Source of the DNA: Nemorincola caseinilytica
Lineage (GTDB): Bacteria > Bacteroidota > Bacteroidia > Chitinophagales > Chitinophagaceae
Reading direction: 5' to 3'
DNA: 64,000 bases
NCBI RefSeq assembly: GCF_039540515.1
Contig: NZ_BAABFA010000015.1
Location: forward strand, 129,337 to 193,336
Positions 52,163-59,029 of the stretch are shown piece after piece. The notes beneath the pieces are model-generated. The model saw only the letters and a program-made list of their open reading frames with translations, was not told the origin of the DNA and did not search any database. The stretch's first letter is position 1; each line of letters starts with the position of its first letter. The position numbers were made by a program, and so were the translations under genes.

Positions 52163-52189
52163 GTTATATAGCTATCTCTTATTTTCCCG

Positions 52190-52197
52190 TATCTTTG
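52190..52197 (+). promoter_or_regulatory. -7 box TATCTTTG of rpsA
   Basis: Exact TAnnTTTG match followed by C, only 28 nt after the TIR gene stop codon, leaving a leader of about 95 nt. Confidence 0.7.
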
Positions 52198-52201
52198 CAC
52201 T

Positions 52202-52216
52202 CCCAAATTTTTTGGG
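52202..52216 (+). promoter_or_regulatory. Hairpin at the 5' end of the rpsA leader
   Basis: CCCAAA-TTT-TTTGGG at or next to the predicted transcription start. It may stabilise the mRNA 5' end or act in S1 autoregulation. Confidence 0.45.
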
Positions 52217-52299
52217 GGTAATATTTTTTTATTATTTAACCACCGGGATGCGATGAGCAGGCCCGTACAAACCGAGAGTACATTTTGGAAGAGAACACA

Positions 52300-54198
52300 A
52301 TGAACACAGATGCCGCTGCACAGCAGGAAGGTACTGTAGAGACAACAACGAACGAGGCGCCTGCGCAGGCTACCCGTGCACCACGCCACTATTACGAAGC
52401 AGCATCGACAACATCGCACGATGATTTCGATTGGAGCGTGGACAAGCGCAATGTAGCTTCTTACAAAGAAGAGACACGCGTATCGATGGATACTATGTAC
52501 AGTGGTACCTTCAAATCGATAGCAGAGTCTGAGTTGCTGAGGGGCACTGTAGTGGGCCTGACAAAGACCGATGCTATCATCAATATCGGCTTCAAATCGG
52601 ATGGCCTGGTATCGCTGAACGAGTTCCGCGATATGCCTGATGTGAAAATAGGCGATGATATAGAAGTAATGGTGGTACAGAAGGAAGACCGCAATGGTCA
52701 CCTGCACCTGAGTCGCAAGCTGGCACGCGCTGCACGCGCATGGCAGCAGATAGTGGACTTCTACAAAACAGGCGAAGTGGTAACCGGTACCATCACCAGC
52801 AAGACCAAGGGTGGCCTGATAGTGGATGTACACGGCCTGGAAACGTTCCTGCCCGGCTCGCAGATAGATGTGAAGCCTGTAACGGACTACGACCAGTATG
52901 TGGGCAAGACCATGGACTTCAAGGTGGTGAAGATAAACGAGACCATACGCAACGCGGTGGTATCGCACAAGGCACTCATCGAGAGCGATATAGAGCAGCA
53001 GCGTAGCGTGATCATAGGCCAGCTGGAAAAAGGTCAGGTACTGGAAGGTACTGTGAAGAATGTTACCGATTTCGGTGCGTTCATAGACCTGGGTGGCGTA
53101 GATGGTCTGCTGTACATAACAGACATAAGCTGGGGCCGCGTAACGCACCCGAGCGAAGTACTGCACAACGGTCAGAAGCTGAACGTGGTGGTTCTGGACT
53201 TCGACGACGAGAAGAAGCGCATAAGCCTGGGTCTGAAGCAGCTGACCGCTCACCCATGGGACAACCTCCCCGCAGAGATCACCGAAGGTGCACGCGTAAA
53301 GGGCAGGGTAGTGAACATAGAAGACTATGGCGCATTCCTGGAGATAATGCCCGGCGTAGAAGGTCTGGTACACGTTTCGGAGATCACATGGTCTTCACAG
53401 CCTATAAACGCGAAGGAGTTCTTCAAGATAGGCGAAGAGCATGAAGCAGTAGTAGTTACCCTGGATAAGGACGAGCGCAAGATGAGCCTGTCTATAAAGC
53501 AGCTGACCGCCGATCCATGGGATAGCATCGAAGAGCGCTTCCCGCTGGATAGCCGCCACACAGGTGTGGTGAAGAACATCACTCCGTATGGCGTGTTCGT
53601 AGAGCTGGAAACAGGTATAGGTGGCATGATACACATCAGCGACCTGAGCTGGATAAAGCGCTACAATCACCCAAGCGAGTTCGTGAAGACAGGCGACAAG
53701 ATAGAGATCGTGATCATGTCGATAGACAAGGAGAACCGCAAACTGGCCCTGGGTCACAAACAGCTGGAGGAAGATCCCTGGAACACGTTCGAGACCGTAT
53801 TCCCTATAGGTTCTCAGCACGAAGGTATCGTGACCCGCAAGGACGAGAAGGGTGCTACCGTGCAACTGCAGTATGGCCTGGAGGCTTATGCCCCTGTACG
53901 CCACCTGCGTAAGGAAGACGGCGGTACCGTAGAGGCAGAAGAAACACTTCCGTTCACGATCATCGAGTTCGACCGTAATGACAAGCGCATCATGGTATCG
54001 CACAGCAAAGTGTGGGAGCAGGTGAAGAACGAAGAGAAGGAAGCTGCCCGCAAGGAAGCCGTAGCAGAAACAGAAAAGACCAAGAGCGCAGTGAAGAACA
54101 TACAGAGCAAAGTAGAGAAGCCCACACTGGGCGACCTGGGTGCCCTGGCTGCCATCAAGGACAAAATGAAGAAAGCAGAAGGCGAAGCAGGCGAATAA
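52300..54198 (+). CDS. rpsA: 30S ribosomal protein S1
   Basis: 632 residues from the ATG at 52300 (MNTDAAAQQ); an in-frame TTG five codons earlier is less likely. After an acidic/low-complexity N-terminus of ~75 residues come six S1/OB-fold RNA-binding repeats: the second to sixth are clear as GxVxxxxxxGxxVxxxGxxGxxxxS-type blocks (VTGTITSKTKGGLIVDVHG, EGTVKNVTDFGAFIDLGG, KGRVVNIEDYGAFLEIMPG, TGVVKNITPYGVFVELETG, EGIVTRKDEKGATVQLQYG). S1 recruits mRNA to the 30S subunit, central in organisms without strong Shine-Dalgarno use. A Lys/Glu-rich tail ends the protein. Normal length for the phylum. Confidence 0.97.
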   Translation: MNTDAAAQQEGTVETTTNEAPAQATRAPRHYYEAASTTSHDDFDWSVDKRNVASYKEETRVSMDTMYSGTFKSIAESELLRGTVVGLTKTDAIINIGFKSDGLVSLNEFRDMPDVKIGDDIEVMVVQKEDRNGHLHLSRKLARAARAWQQIVDFYKTGEVVTGTITSKTKGGLIVDVHGLETFLPGSQIDVKPVTDYDQYVGKTMDFKVVKINETIRNAVVSHKALIESDIEQQRSVIIGQLEKGQVLEGTVKNVTDFGAFIDLGGVDGLLYITDISWGRVTHPSEVLHNGQKLNVVVLDFDDEKKRISLGLKQLTAHPWDNLPAEITEGARVKGRVVNIEDYGAFLEIMPGVEGLVHVSEITWSSQPINAKEFFKIGEEHEAVVVTLDKDERKMSLSIKQLTADPWDSIEERFPLDSRHTGVVKNITPYGVFVELETGIGGMIHISDLSWIKRYNHPSEFVKTGDKIEIVIMSIDKENRKLALGHKQLEEDPWNTFETVFPIGSQHEGIVTRKDEKGATVQLQYGLEAYAPVRHLRKEDGGTVEAEETLPFTIIEFDRNDKRIMVSHSKVWEQVKNEEKEAARKEAVAETEKTKSAVKNIQSKVEKPTLGDLGALAAIKDKMKKAEGEAGE

Positions 54199-54226
54199 TG
54201 CCGGTCTTTACCCGATGTAAGATAGC

Positions 54227-54263
54227 AAGGGCCACCGTACCATACGGTGGCCCTTCTCTTTTT
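54227..54263 (+). terminator. rpsA terminator
   Basis: A 13-bp stem (AAGGGCCACCGTA and complement, 3-nt loop) followed by a T-rich tail. Confidence 0.9.
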
Positions 54264-54301
54264 AATACCGACTGGCACATGGTGTTTATGCTATTAAGGC
54301 A

Positions 54302-54309
54302 TATATTTG
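54302..54309 (+). promoter_or_regulatory. -7 box TATATTTG of the LolA-like gene
   Basis: Exact TAnnTTTG match followed by C, 28 nt before the ATG at 54338. Confidence 0.65.
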
Positions 54310-54337
54310 CATTCTAACTTTTTCTATCCACATAAAC

Positions 54338-55087
54338 ATGAAAAGAACGACCATATCTCTGGCAGCGGCGCTGCTGTTCGCGGCATCGGCCAATGTAGCC
54401 ATAGCACAGACCGGCGATGAGATCATCACCAAACATATAGACGCCATAGGTGGCGAAAAGAACTGGAACAATGTGAAGTCGATGAAGATGATCGGCTCTA
54501 CATCGATACAAGGCATGGAAGTGGGTATGGACATAACCATAGTGGACCAGAAGGCCATGAGGACCAACATATCGCTGATGGGTATGGAAGGCTATGTGAT
54601 AATGACCGATAAGGAAGGCTGGATGTACATGCCTATGCAGCCCGGTATGGACAAGGTGACCCCTATGCCCGAAGAGCAGGTGAAGAGCGCCAAAGGCAAC
54701 TTCAGCATAAAGAGCGCTGTAATGGCCGACAGGACGAAGATAGCCAAGGCAACATACAGCGGCAAGGATACACTGGATGGTGTAGCATGCCATAAGGTAC
54801 TGGTAGCCGATAAGGAAGGTAATGAGCAGACAGCCTACTTCGATATGAGCACTTACTACCTGGTGCGTGCAGAGCGTAAAGTGAAGCAGAAAGAAGAAGA
54901 GCAGGAAGTGGCCATATCATACAGCAACTTCCAGAAGCAGCCGGAGGGTGTGGTGATAGCCATGACACAGTCGAACCCGATGCTGGGTGGCGATATCACC
55001 TTTAAAAAAGTGGAAATAAACAAGCCCATACCTGCAGACTATTTCCAGCCATCGGAGCCTAAAAAGGCAGAAGAGGGCAAGAAATAA
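54338..55087 (+). CDS. LolA-like exported outer-membrane lipoprotein-sorting family protein
   Basis: 249 residues. Signal peptide at 1-23 (ends NVAIAQ). The mature protein starts with GDEIITKHIDAIGGEKNWNNVKSMKM, a pattern common to Bacteroidota LolA-like periplasmic proteins, then long antiparallel strands (MKMIGSTSIQGMEVGMDITI in pieces; YVIMTDKEGWMYMP), and ends in a PADYF motif and a Lys/Glu-rich tail. Met content is high. Likely a half-barrel that binds lipid or a hydrophobic ligand in the periplasm. Exact role unknown. Single-gene unit after rpsA. Confidence 0.8.
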   Translation: MKRTTISLAAALLFAASANVAIAQTGDEIITKHIDAIGGEKNWNNVKSMKMIGSTSIQGMEVGMDITIVDQKAMRTNISLMGMEGYVIMTDKEGWMYMPMQPGMDKVTPMPEEQVKSAKGNFSIKSAVMADRTKIAKATYSGKDTLDGVACHKVLVADKEGNEQTAYFDMSTYYLVRAERKVKQKEEEQEVAISYSNFQKQPEGVVIAMTQSNPMLGGDITFKKVEINKPIPADYFQPSEPKKAEEGKK

Positions 55088-55167
55088 GGGTGCCGAACGG
55101 CCTGACAGGCAGATATGTATATATGCCTGTGGCCATGATCTAACATTTTATTTCAATTGCGAACGGT

Positions 55168-55175
55168 TACATTCG
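55168..55175 (+). promoter_or_regulatory. -7-like box TACATTCG of the DegT-family gene
   Basis: One mismatch to TAnnTTTG, followed by C, 22 nt before the ATG. Confidence 0.4.
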
Positions 55176-55197
55176 CATTGAACCAACTCATAGACCA

Positions 55198-56403
55198 ATG
55201 TTACAAACAGACCTCATACATGTACCGTATGGAAAGACGGTGCATGGCGAAGAAGAAATAGAAGCCGTAGTAAAGGTATTGCGCACCAGCACACAGATGG
55301 GCAAGAACGTGCGCGAGATGGAAGAGCGTGTGGCTACCCTTTACAACAAGAAATATGGTATAATGGTGAACAGTGGTTCATCGGCGCTGTACCTGGCCGC
55401 AGACCTGATGAACTACGAGCCCGGCAGCGAGATAATAACGCCTGCGCTTACCTTCTCTACCACTGTAGCGCCCCTGGTGAAGAAGGGCTGGGTGCCAGCC
55501 TTCGTAGATGTGGAAGAGGGAACCTACAACCTGGATGCCAATAAGGTAGAGGCCATGATAACGCCTAAGACAAAGGCCATGGTGATACCTAACCTGATAG
55601 GCAACCTGCCCAACTGGAAGCAACTGCGCGAGATAGCCGACAAGCATGGCCTCTTTGTACTGGAGGATTCGGCGGATACGCTGGGCGCCGAGATAGATGG
55701 CGCATCGAGCGGCCGCTTTACCGATATGAGCACTACGAGCTTCTATGGTTCGCACATCATAAACTGTGCGGGCAATGGCGGTATGCTGTGTGTGAACACA
55801 GAGGCGTTCTACGACCGTGGCAGGCTGCTGCGCAGCTGGGGCCGCAGCTCGTCGCTATTTGTAGAAAGCGAGAAGATAGAGAACCGCTTCAATGTAGAGA
55901 TAGAGGGTATACCGTATGATGCGAAGTTCGTTTTTGAAGAGCCGGGATATAATATAGAGCCCAGCGAAATGGGCGCTGCCTTTGGCATAGTGCAGCTGAA
56001 CAAGCTGGCGCAGAACATAGATACCCGTACGGCCAATTACAAGCGCATGCGCGAGTTCTTCAGCCAGTACGAGGAATTCTTCATACTGCCAAAGCAACTG
56101 CCGAACTCGCGCACGGGCTGGCTGGCATTCGCTACTACGCTGCGTGCCACTGCACCGTTCATACGCCGCGACCTGCAGATATTCCTGGAGAAGCGCAATA
56201 TACAGACGCGTACAGTGTTCACAGGTAATATACTGAGGCAGCCGGGCTTCAGGAATGTGGCCCATAAGGCAAGCGCCGATGGCTATGCCGAGGCAGATAA
56301 AGTGATGCGCGGTGGTATGCTGCTGGCCTGCCACCATGGGCTGAACGATGCGCAGATAGCGCATGTGATGGAAAGTGTGTCTGAATTTATGAAAAATATA
56401 TAG
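55198..56403 (+). CDS. DegT/DnrJ/EryC1/StrS-family PLP enzyme with His at the lysine position
   Basis: 401 residues, fold-type I. Family motifs: MVNSGSSALYLA, IITPALTFSTTVAPL, FVDVEEGTYNLD, LEDSADTLGAEIDG (D157 for the PLP ring nitrogen) and SFYGSHIINCAGNGGM. In aminotransferases of this family the last motif has Lys at the position of His186. The His, together with the EDSADTLG context, resembles the PMP-dependent sugar 3-dehydratases ColD and E1 (RfbH), where His replaces Lys and no internal aldimine forms. I see no Cys set for the E1 [2Fe-2S] cluster. Predicted role: NDP-sugar dehydration or a related reaction, but no sugar genes are nearby. The next gene starts 6 nt after the stop. Confidence 0.88.
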   Translation: MLQTDLIHVPYGKTVHGEEEIEAVVKVLRTSTQMGKNVREMEERVATLYNKKYGIMVNSGSSALYLAADLMNYEPGSEIITPALTFSTTVAPLVKKGWVPAFVDVEEGTYNLDANKVEAMITPKTKAMVIPNLIGNLPNWKQLREIADKHGLFVLEDSADTLGAEIDGASSGRFTDMSTTSFYGSHIINCAGNGGMLCVNTEAFYDRGRLLRSWGRSSSLFVESEKIENRFNVEIEGIPYDAKFVFEEPGYNIEPSEMGAAFGIVQLNKLAQNIDTRTANYKRMREFFSQYEEFFILPKQLPNSRTGWLAFATTLRATAPFIRRDLQIFLEKRNIQTRTVFTGNILRQPGFRNVAHKASADGYAEADKVMRGGMLLACHHGLNDAQIAHVMESVSEFMKNI

Positions 56404-56409
56404 TAGCTG

Positions 56410-56784
56410 ATGTTACAGATCTTTGTGGTGGGTTACCTGGCGTACAGGAACAGTGTAAGGGCAAAACAAAAAGGTGTGAGTGGATGGTTGTGGGCCGTGG
56501 CAACGGTGATGGCTTTTTTCTCTGCACTGTTCATAGGGTGCCTGTTCGTGGTCTTCAATTTCTGCACCGATAGTGTGAATGTGGACCTCCTCTCATCTAC
56601 CGACCCTGCCATACGGCAGGCGGTGAGCGAGCAACTGCGCGATGTGCTGAGCACTAACTGGCTGCATGTGCTTACCATACAGGTATTCGGTATAGGCGGC
56701 TACCTGCTGGTGCGCTATATACTAGAGCGCAAGCCGGACAAGAAAGAGCCGGAGATACACTGGATGGATAAGCTGGGGAATTGA
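56410..56784 (+). CDS. Small hypothetical membrane protein
   Basis: 124 residues with two hydrophobic segments (about 26-50, WAVATVMAFFSALFIGCLFV; and about 88-104, LTIQVFGIGGYLLV), a hydrophilic middle (NVDLLSSTDPAIRQAVSEQLRDVL in pieces) and a charged tail. No family recognised. It starts 6 nt after the DegT-family stop codon, so it is probably co-transcribed and may serve with that enzyme at the membrane. Confidence 0.72.
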   Translation: MLQIFVVGYLAYRNSVRAKQKGVSGWLWAVATVMAFFSALFIGCLFVVFNFCTDSVNVDLLSSTDPAIRQAVSEQLRDVLSTNWLHVLTIQVFGIGGYLLVRYILERKPDKKEPEIHWMDKLGN

Positions 56785-56800
56785 GGGGCCTCATCCCGTC

Positions 56801-56817
56801 CCTCTCCAAAGGAGAGG
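56801..56817. repeat. Palindrome CCTCTCC-AAA-GGAGAGG
   Basis: Perfect 7-bp dyad. It is one of a pair with 56913-56929 flanking a central terminator. The flank CTCATCCC... matches the inverted flank of the other copy. Confidence 0.8.
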
Positions 56818-56863
56818 ATGATGAACTGTAATGGCCAGAATACATGATATGGTACATTCCCGA

Positions 56864-56904
56864 TAAAGAGAAGGTGCGGATGTTTCATCCGCACCTTCTC
56901 TTTA
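56864..56904. terminator. Bidirectional terminator between the 56410 and LytTR regulator genes
   Basis: A 19-bp stem (TAAAGAGAAGGTGCGGATG and complement) with a TTT loop. Confidence 0.92.
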
Positions 56905-56912
56905 AATACCAC

Positions 56913-56929
56913 CCTCTCCTTTGGAGAGG
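56913..56929. repeat. Palindrome CCTCTCC-TTT-GGAGAGG
   Basis: Partner of the palindrome at 56801-56817; followed by AGATGGGGAGAGG, which is also seen in degenerate form near 12715. Confidence 0.8.
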
Positions 56930-56946
56930 AGATGGGGAGAGGTCTC

Positions 56947-57684
56947 TTACCAGCCGAGCAGGCCTTTCAGTTTGGTCATACCGGTCTTGCTTACGGTGAC
57001 CTTGGCGCCGCAGTGTAGCAGCGCTATGTGGCTTTCTTTCTCGTAGGGTTCTATGCGCATGAGCTGGTTCACGGGCACCAGGTAAGAGCGGTGTACCCTT
57101 ACGAACTGTTGCGGATCCAGCGTTTGCTCTATGTGTGAGAGGGTACTTTTTTTGAGATAGCTGCCAGCCTTGGTCACTATGCGTACATAATCGTCATCGG
57201 CCTCTATGTAGTATATGTCCTGCGCGGGAATGATGCGTATGAGGCCATTGTCCTTTACCACCACTCGGTGCTGGTAGCCCTCGTAAATATTGTTCTCCAG
57301 CAGTGGTGCAAGGCCTTCGTTCTGCTTTGCAGGCGCGGTCCTCATCCATTTGTCCATAGCTTTGTCGAAACGCTCTTTTATAACAGGTTTCAGCAGGTAG
57401 TCCACAGCATGGGCTTCGAATGCCTTCAGCGCATATTCATCGAAGGCGGTAGTGAATATTACCGATGGGCGCGTATCCAGCAGTTCCAGCATTTCGAAGC
57501 CATTGAGGCGGGGCATCTGTATATCCAGGAATATAAGATCGGGGGTGTGCTGCTGTATGGCCTTGAAGCCCTCGAAGCCATCGCCACACTGAGCCACTAC
57601 TTCTACCGTATCGTAGCTCTGCAGGTGGCTGGCAATGAGTTGCCTGGCCAGGGGTTCATCGTCTATCAGTATTACTTTGTACAT
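56947..57684 (-). CDS. LytTR-family response regulator
   Basis: 245 residues. The receiver domain (1-120) has the acidic pair IDDEP, the phosphoacceptor Asp in FLDIQMP (about residue 54) and Lys in LLKPV. The C-terminal LytTR DNA-binding domain (about 140-245) has DIYYIEADDDYVRIVT and FVRVHRSYLVPV. It overlaps the 3' end of the kinase gene by 29 bp, so the pair is translationally coupled. Targets unknown; LytTR regulators often act on cell-surface or extracellular functions. Terminator at 56864 downstream. Confidence 0.95.
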   Translation of the reverse strand: MYKVILIDDEPLARQLIASHLQSYDTVEVVAQCGDGFEGFKAIQQHTPDLIFLDIQMPRLNGFEMLELLDTRPSVIFTTAFDEYALKAFEAHAVDYLLKPVIKERFDKAMDKWMRTAPAKQNEGLAPLLENNIYEGYQHRVVVKDNGLIRIIPAQDIYYIEADDDYVRIVTKAGSYLKKSTLSHIEQTLDPQQFVRVHRSYLVPVNQLMRIEPYEKESHIALLHCGAKVTVSKTGMTKLKGLLGW

Positions 57685-58714
57685 ATTGCTGTGGTATTTT
57701 CAGTATAGTGGTGAATATGCTGCCGTCCTTGTGGGTCTCCAGCAGGTCGTTGCGGGCATATAGCAGGTATAGCCTGCGTTGCACCCCCTTCAGCCCGAAG
57801 CCGGTACCACGCGGCGGTTGCATATCGGGGTCGTAGGGATTAGTGATGGAGAGTTGCAGCATGCCGCCGTTCATAGCTATGTTCACGGCTATCTGTACCG
57901 CCCCGGTATTGCCATACAGGCCGAACTTTATGGCATTCTCCAGCAGGGGCTGCAGCAGGAAGGGCGGTACGGATGCGTGGTCGGTATCTTGTTGCTGAAA
58001 GAGCACCTGCAGCCTGTCTCCGAAGCGAACGGACTCTATGGCCAGGTACGACCGTATGTAACTGAGCTCGTCGGCTATGGGTATCATATCGTCCGACTCG
58101 CGCTTTACAGAGCTACGGAGAAAGTCGGACAGCTTGCCTATCATTTCCTGCGCGCGCCCGGGCGCTATCATGATGAGGGCATTGATAGAATTGAGACTAT
58201 TGTAAAGAAAGTGCGGCTGCAACTGCTGGCGCAGCTTGAAGAGCTCGGCTTCTTTAAGCAGGGCCGAAGCATCGACCTGCTGCTGAAAGCGGGAGTCGAG
58301 TGCAGCGAGGTTCTTTCGGAACGCGCTGATGGTGCCTACCCAGGTACAGAATATCCATACTGCCAGAAAGCGTACCGGCAGGGTAGAGGAAAGCCAGGTG
58401 CGGTACTGCTCGTAAGCGGGCTCATGCAGCCACAGCTTCAGCACCTCGTACTGTGCAAAGACGGTAACAGAACTTACGAACAGGGCCACGAACAGGGCAT
58501 ATACCGTAATGGCCACTATGGTAGGATAGGCGCGTACCAGCAGTATGATGCCCCATATGGAGAATGTGAGGATGACGGTACTGAAAACAGAATCGTAAAT
58601 GGTGATGTCGCGGGGGAGATCGAAAAGGGTGGATAGTATGAAATAGTGCATTGCGAGGATGACCAGCATCAGCAAGGCCACTATCCAGTGAATATTTTTT
58701 CTAAGGGAACGCAA
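57656..58714 (-). CDS. LytS/YehU-type sensor histidine kinase
   Basis: 352 residues, starting with a TTG codon at 58714 (MRSLRKNIHWIVALL); no upstream ATG is in frame. Four transmembrane segments occupy about residues 8-135. The His_kinase motif AELFKLRQQLQPHFLYNSLNSINAL gives the phospho-acceptor His in QPHFLYNSLN (read in pieces), and the ATPase part has LLQPLLENAIKFG and GTGFGLKGVQRRL. It has no separate sensor domain, so the signal is sensed in or near the membrane. Box at 58723 ends 8 nt before the TTG start. Confidence 0.93.
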   Translation of the reverse strand: MRSLRKNIHWIVALLMLVILAMHYFILSTLFDLPRDITIYDSVFSTVILTFSIWGIILLVRAYPTIVAITVYALFVALFVSSVTVFAQYEVLKLWLHEPAYEQYRTWLSSTLPVRFLAVWIFCTWVGTISAFRKNLAALDSRFQQQVDASALLKEAELFKLRQQLQPHFLYNSLNSINALIMIAPGRAQEMIGKLSDFLRSSVKRESDDMIPIADELSYIRSYLAIESVRFGDRLQVLFQQQDTDHASVPPFLLQPLLENAIKFGLYGNTGAVQIAVNIAMNGGMLQLSITNPYDPDMQPPRGTGFGLKGVQRRLYLLYARNDLLETHKDGSIFTTILKIPQQYVQSNTDRR

Positions 58715-58722
58715 TTATTCCT

Positions 58723-58730
58723 CAAAATTA
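58723..58730 (-). promoter_or_regulatory. -7 box TAATTTTG of the LytS-type kinase gene
   Basis: Exact TAnnTTTG match on the minus strand, 8 nt before the TTG start; supports the TTG and a near-leaderless mRNA. Confidence 0.55.
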
Positions 58731-58922
58731 TAAAAATGTGTAGAACAGAGAGAAATGAACCAGCAGTATCTATTATTTTTAATCGAAGGTTAAATTATGT
58801 GGGTAAATATTTGCAGCAATTGACTAACATCTTGCTTCAGATCTTCGCCAATTTACAAAGTGCATGATATTCAGTGAAAAAAAGCTTACAGTTAATATGT
58901 GAAAGTATCCCCTTTTTTTTCT

Positions 58923-58930
58923 TATATTTG
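58923..58930 (+). promoter_or_regulatory. -7 box TATATTTG of the 59030 gene
   Basis: Exact TAnnTTTG match; predicts a leader of about 90 nt, longer than usual here. Confidence 0.55.
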
Positions 58931-59029
58931 GTTAATGATGAAAGCATTTAATATGCGTGTGATGAGATTAACAGTTGTTTTAATGACTTTTCCGTGACTA
59001 TCTACCAGTGACCGCTTAAATACCACTCC

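Larger units (their letters stand above)
58715..59029. other. Divergent intergenic region with a short upstream ORF
   Basis: Contains the kinase promoter, a second -7 box for the gene at 59030 and a 20-codon ORF (58935-58997) starting MMKAFNMRVMRL and ending before the main start. AT-rich and otherwise featureless. Confidence 0.5.

Noticed and set aside
49723..52189. Transposon or integrase carrying the TIR gene
   Set aside because: No transposase, integrase, terminal inverted repeats or target-site duplication were found by eye around the AT-rich region.
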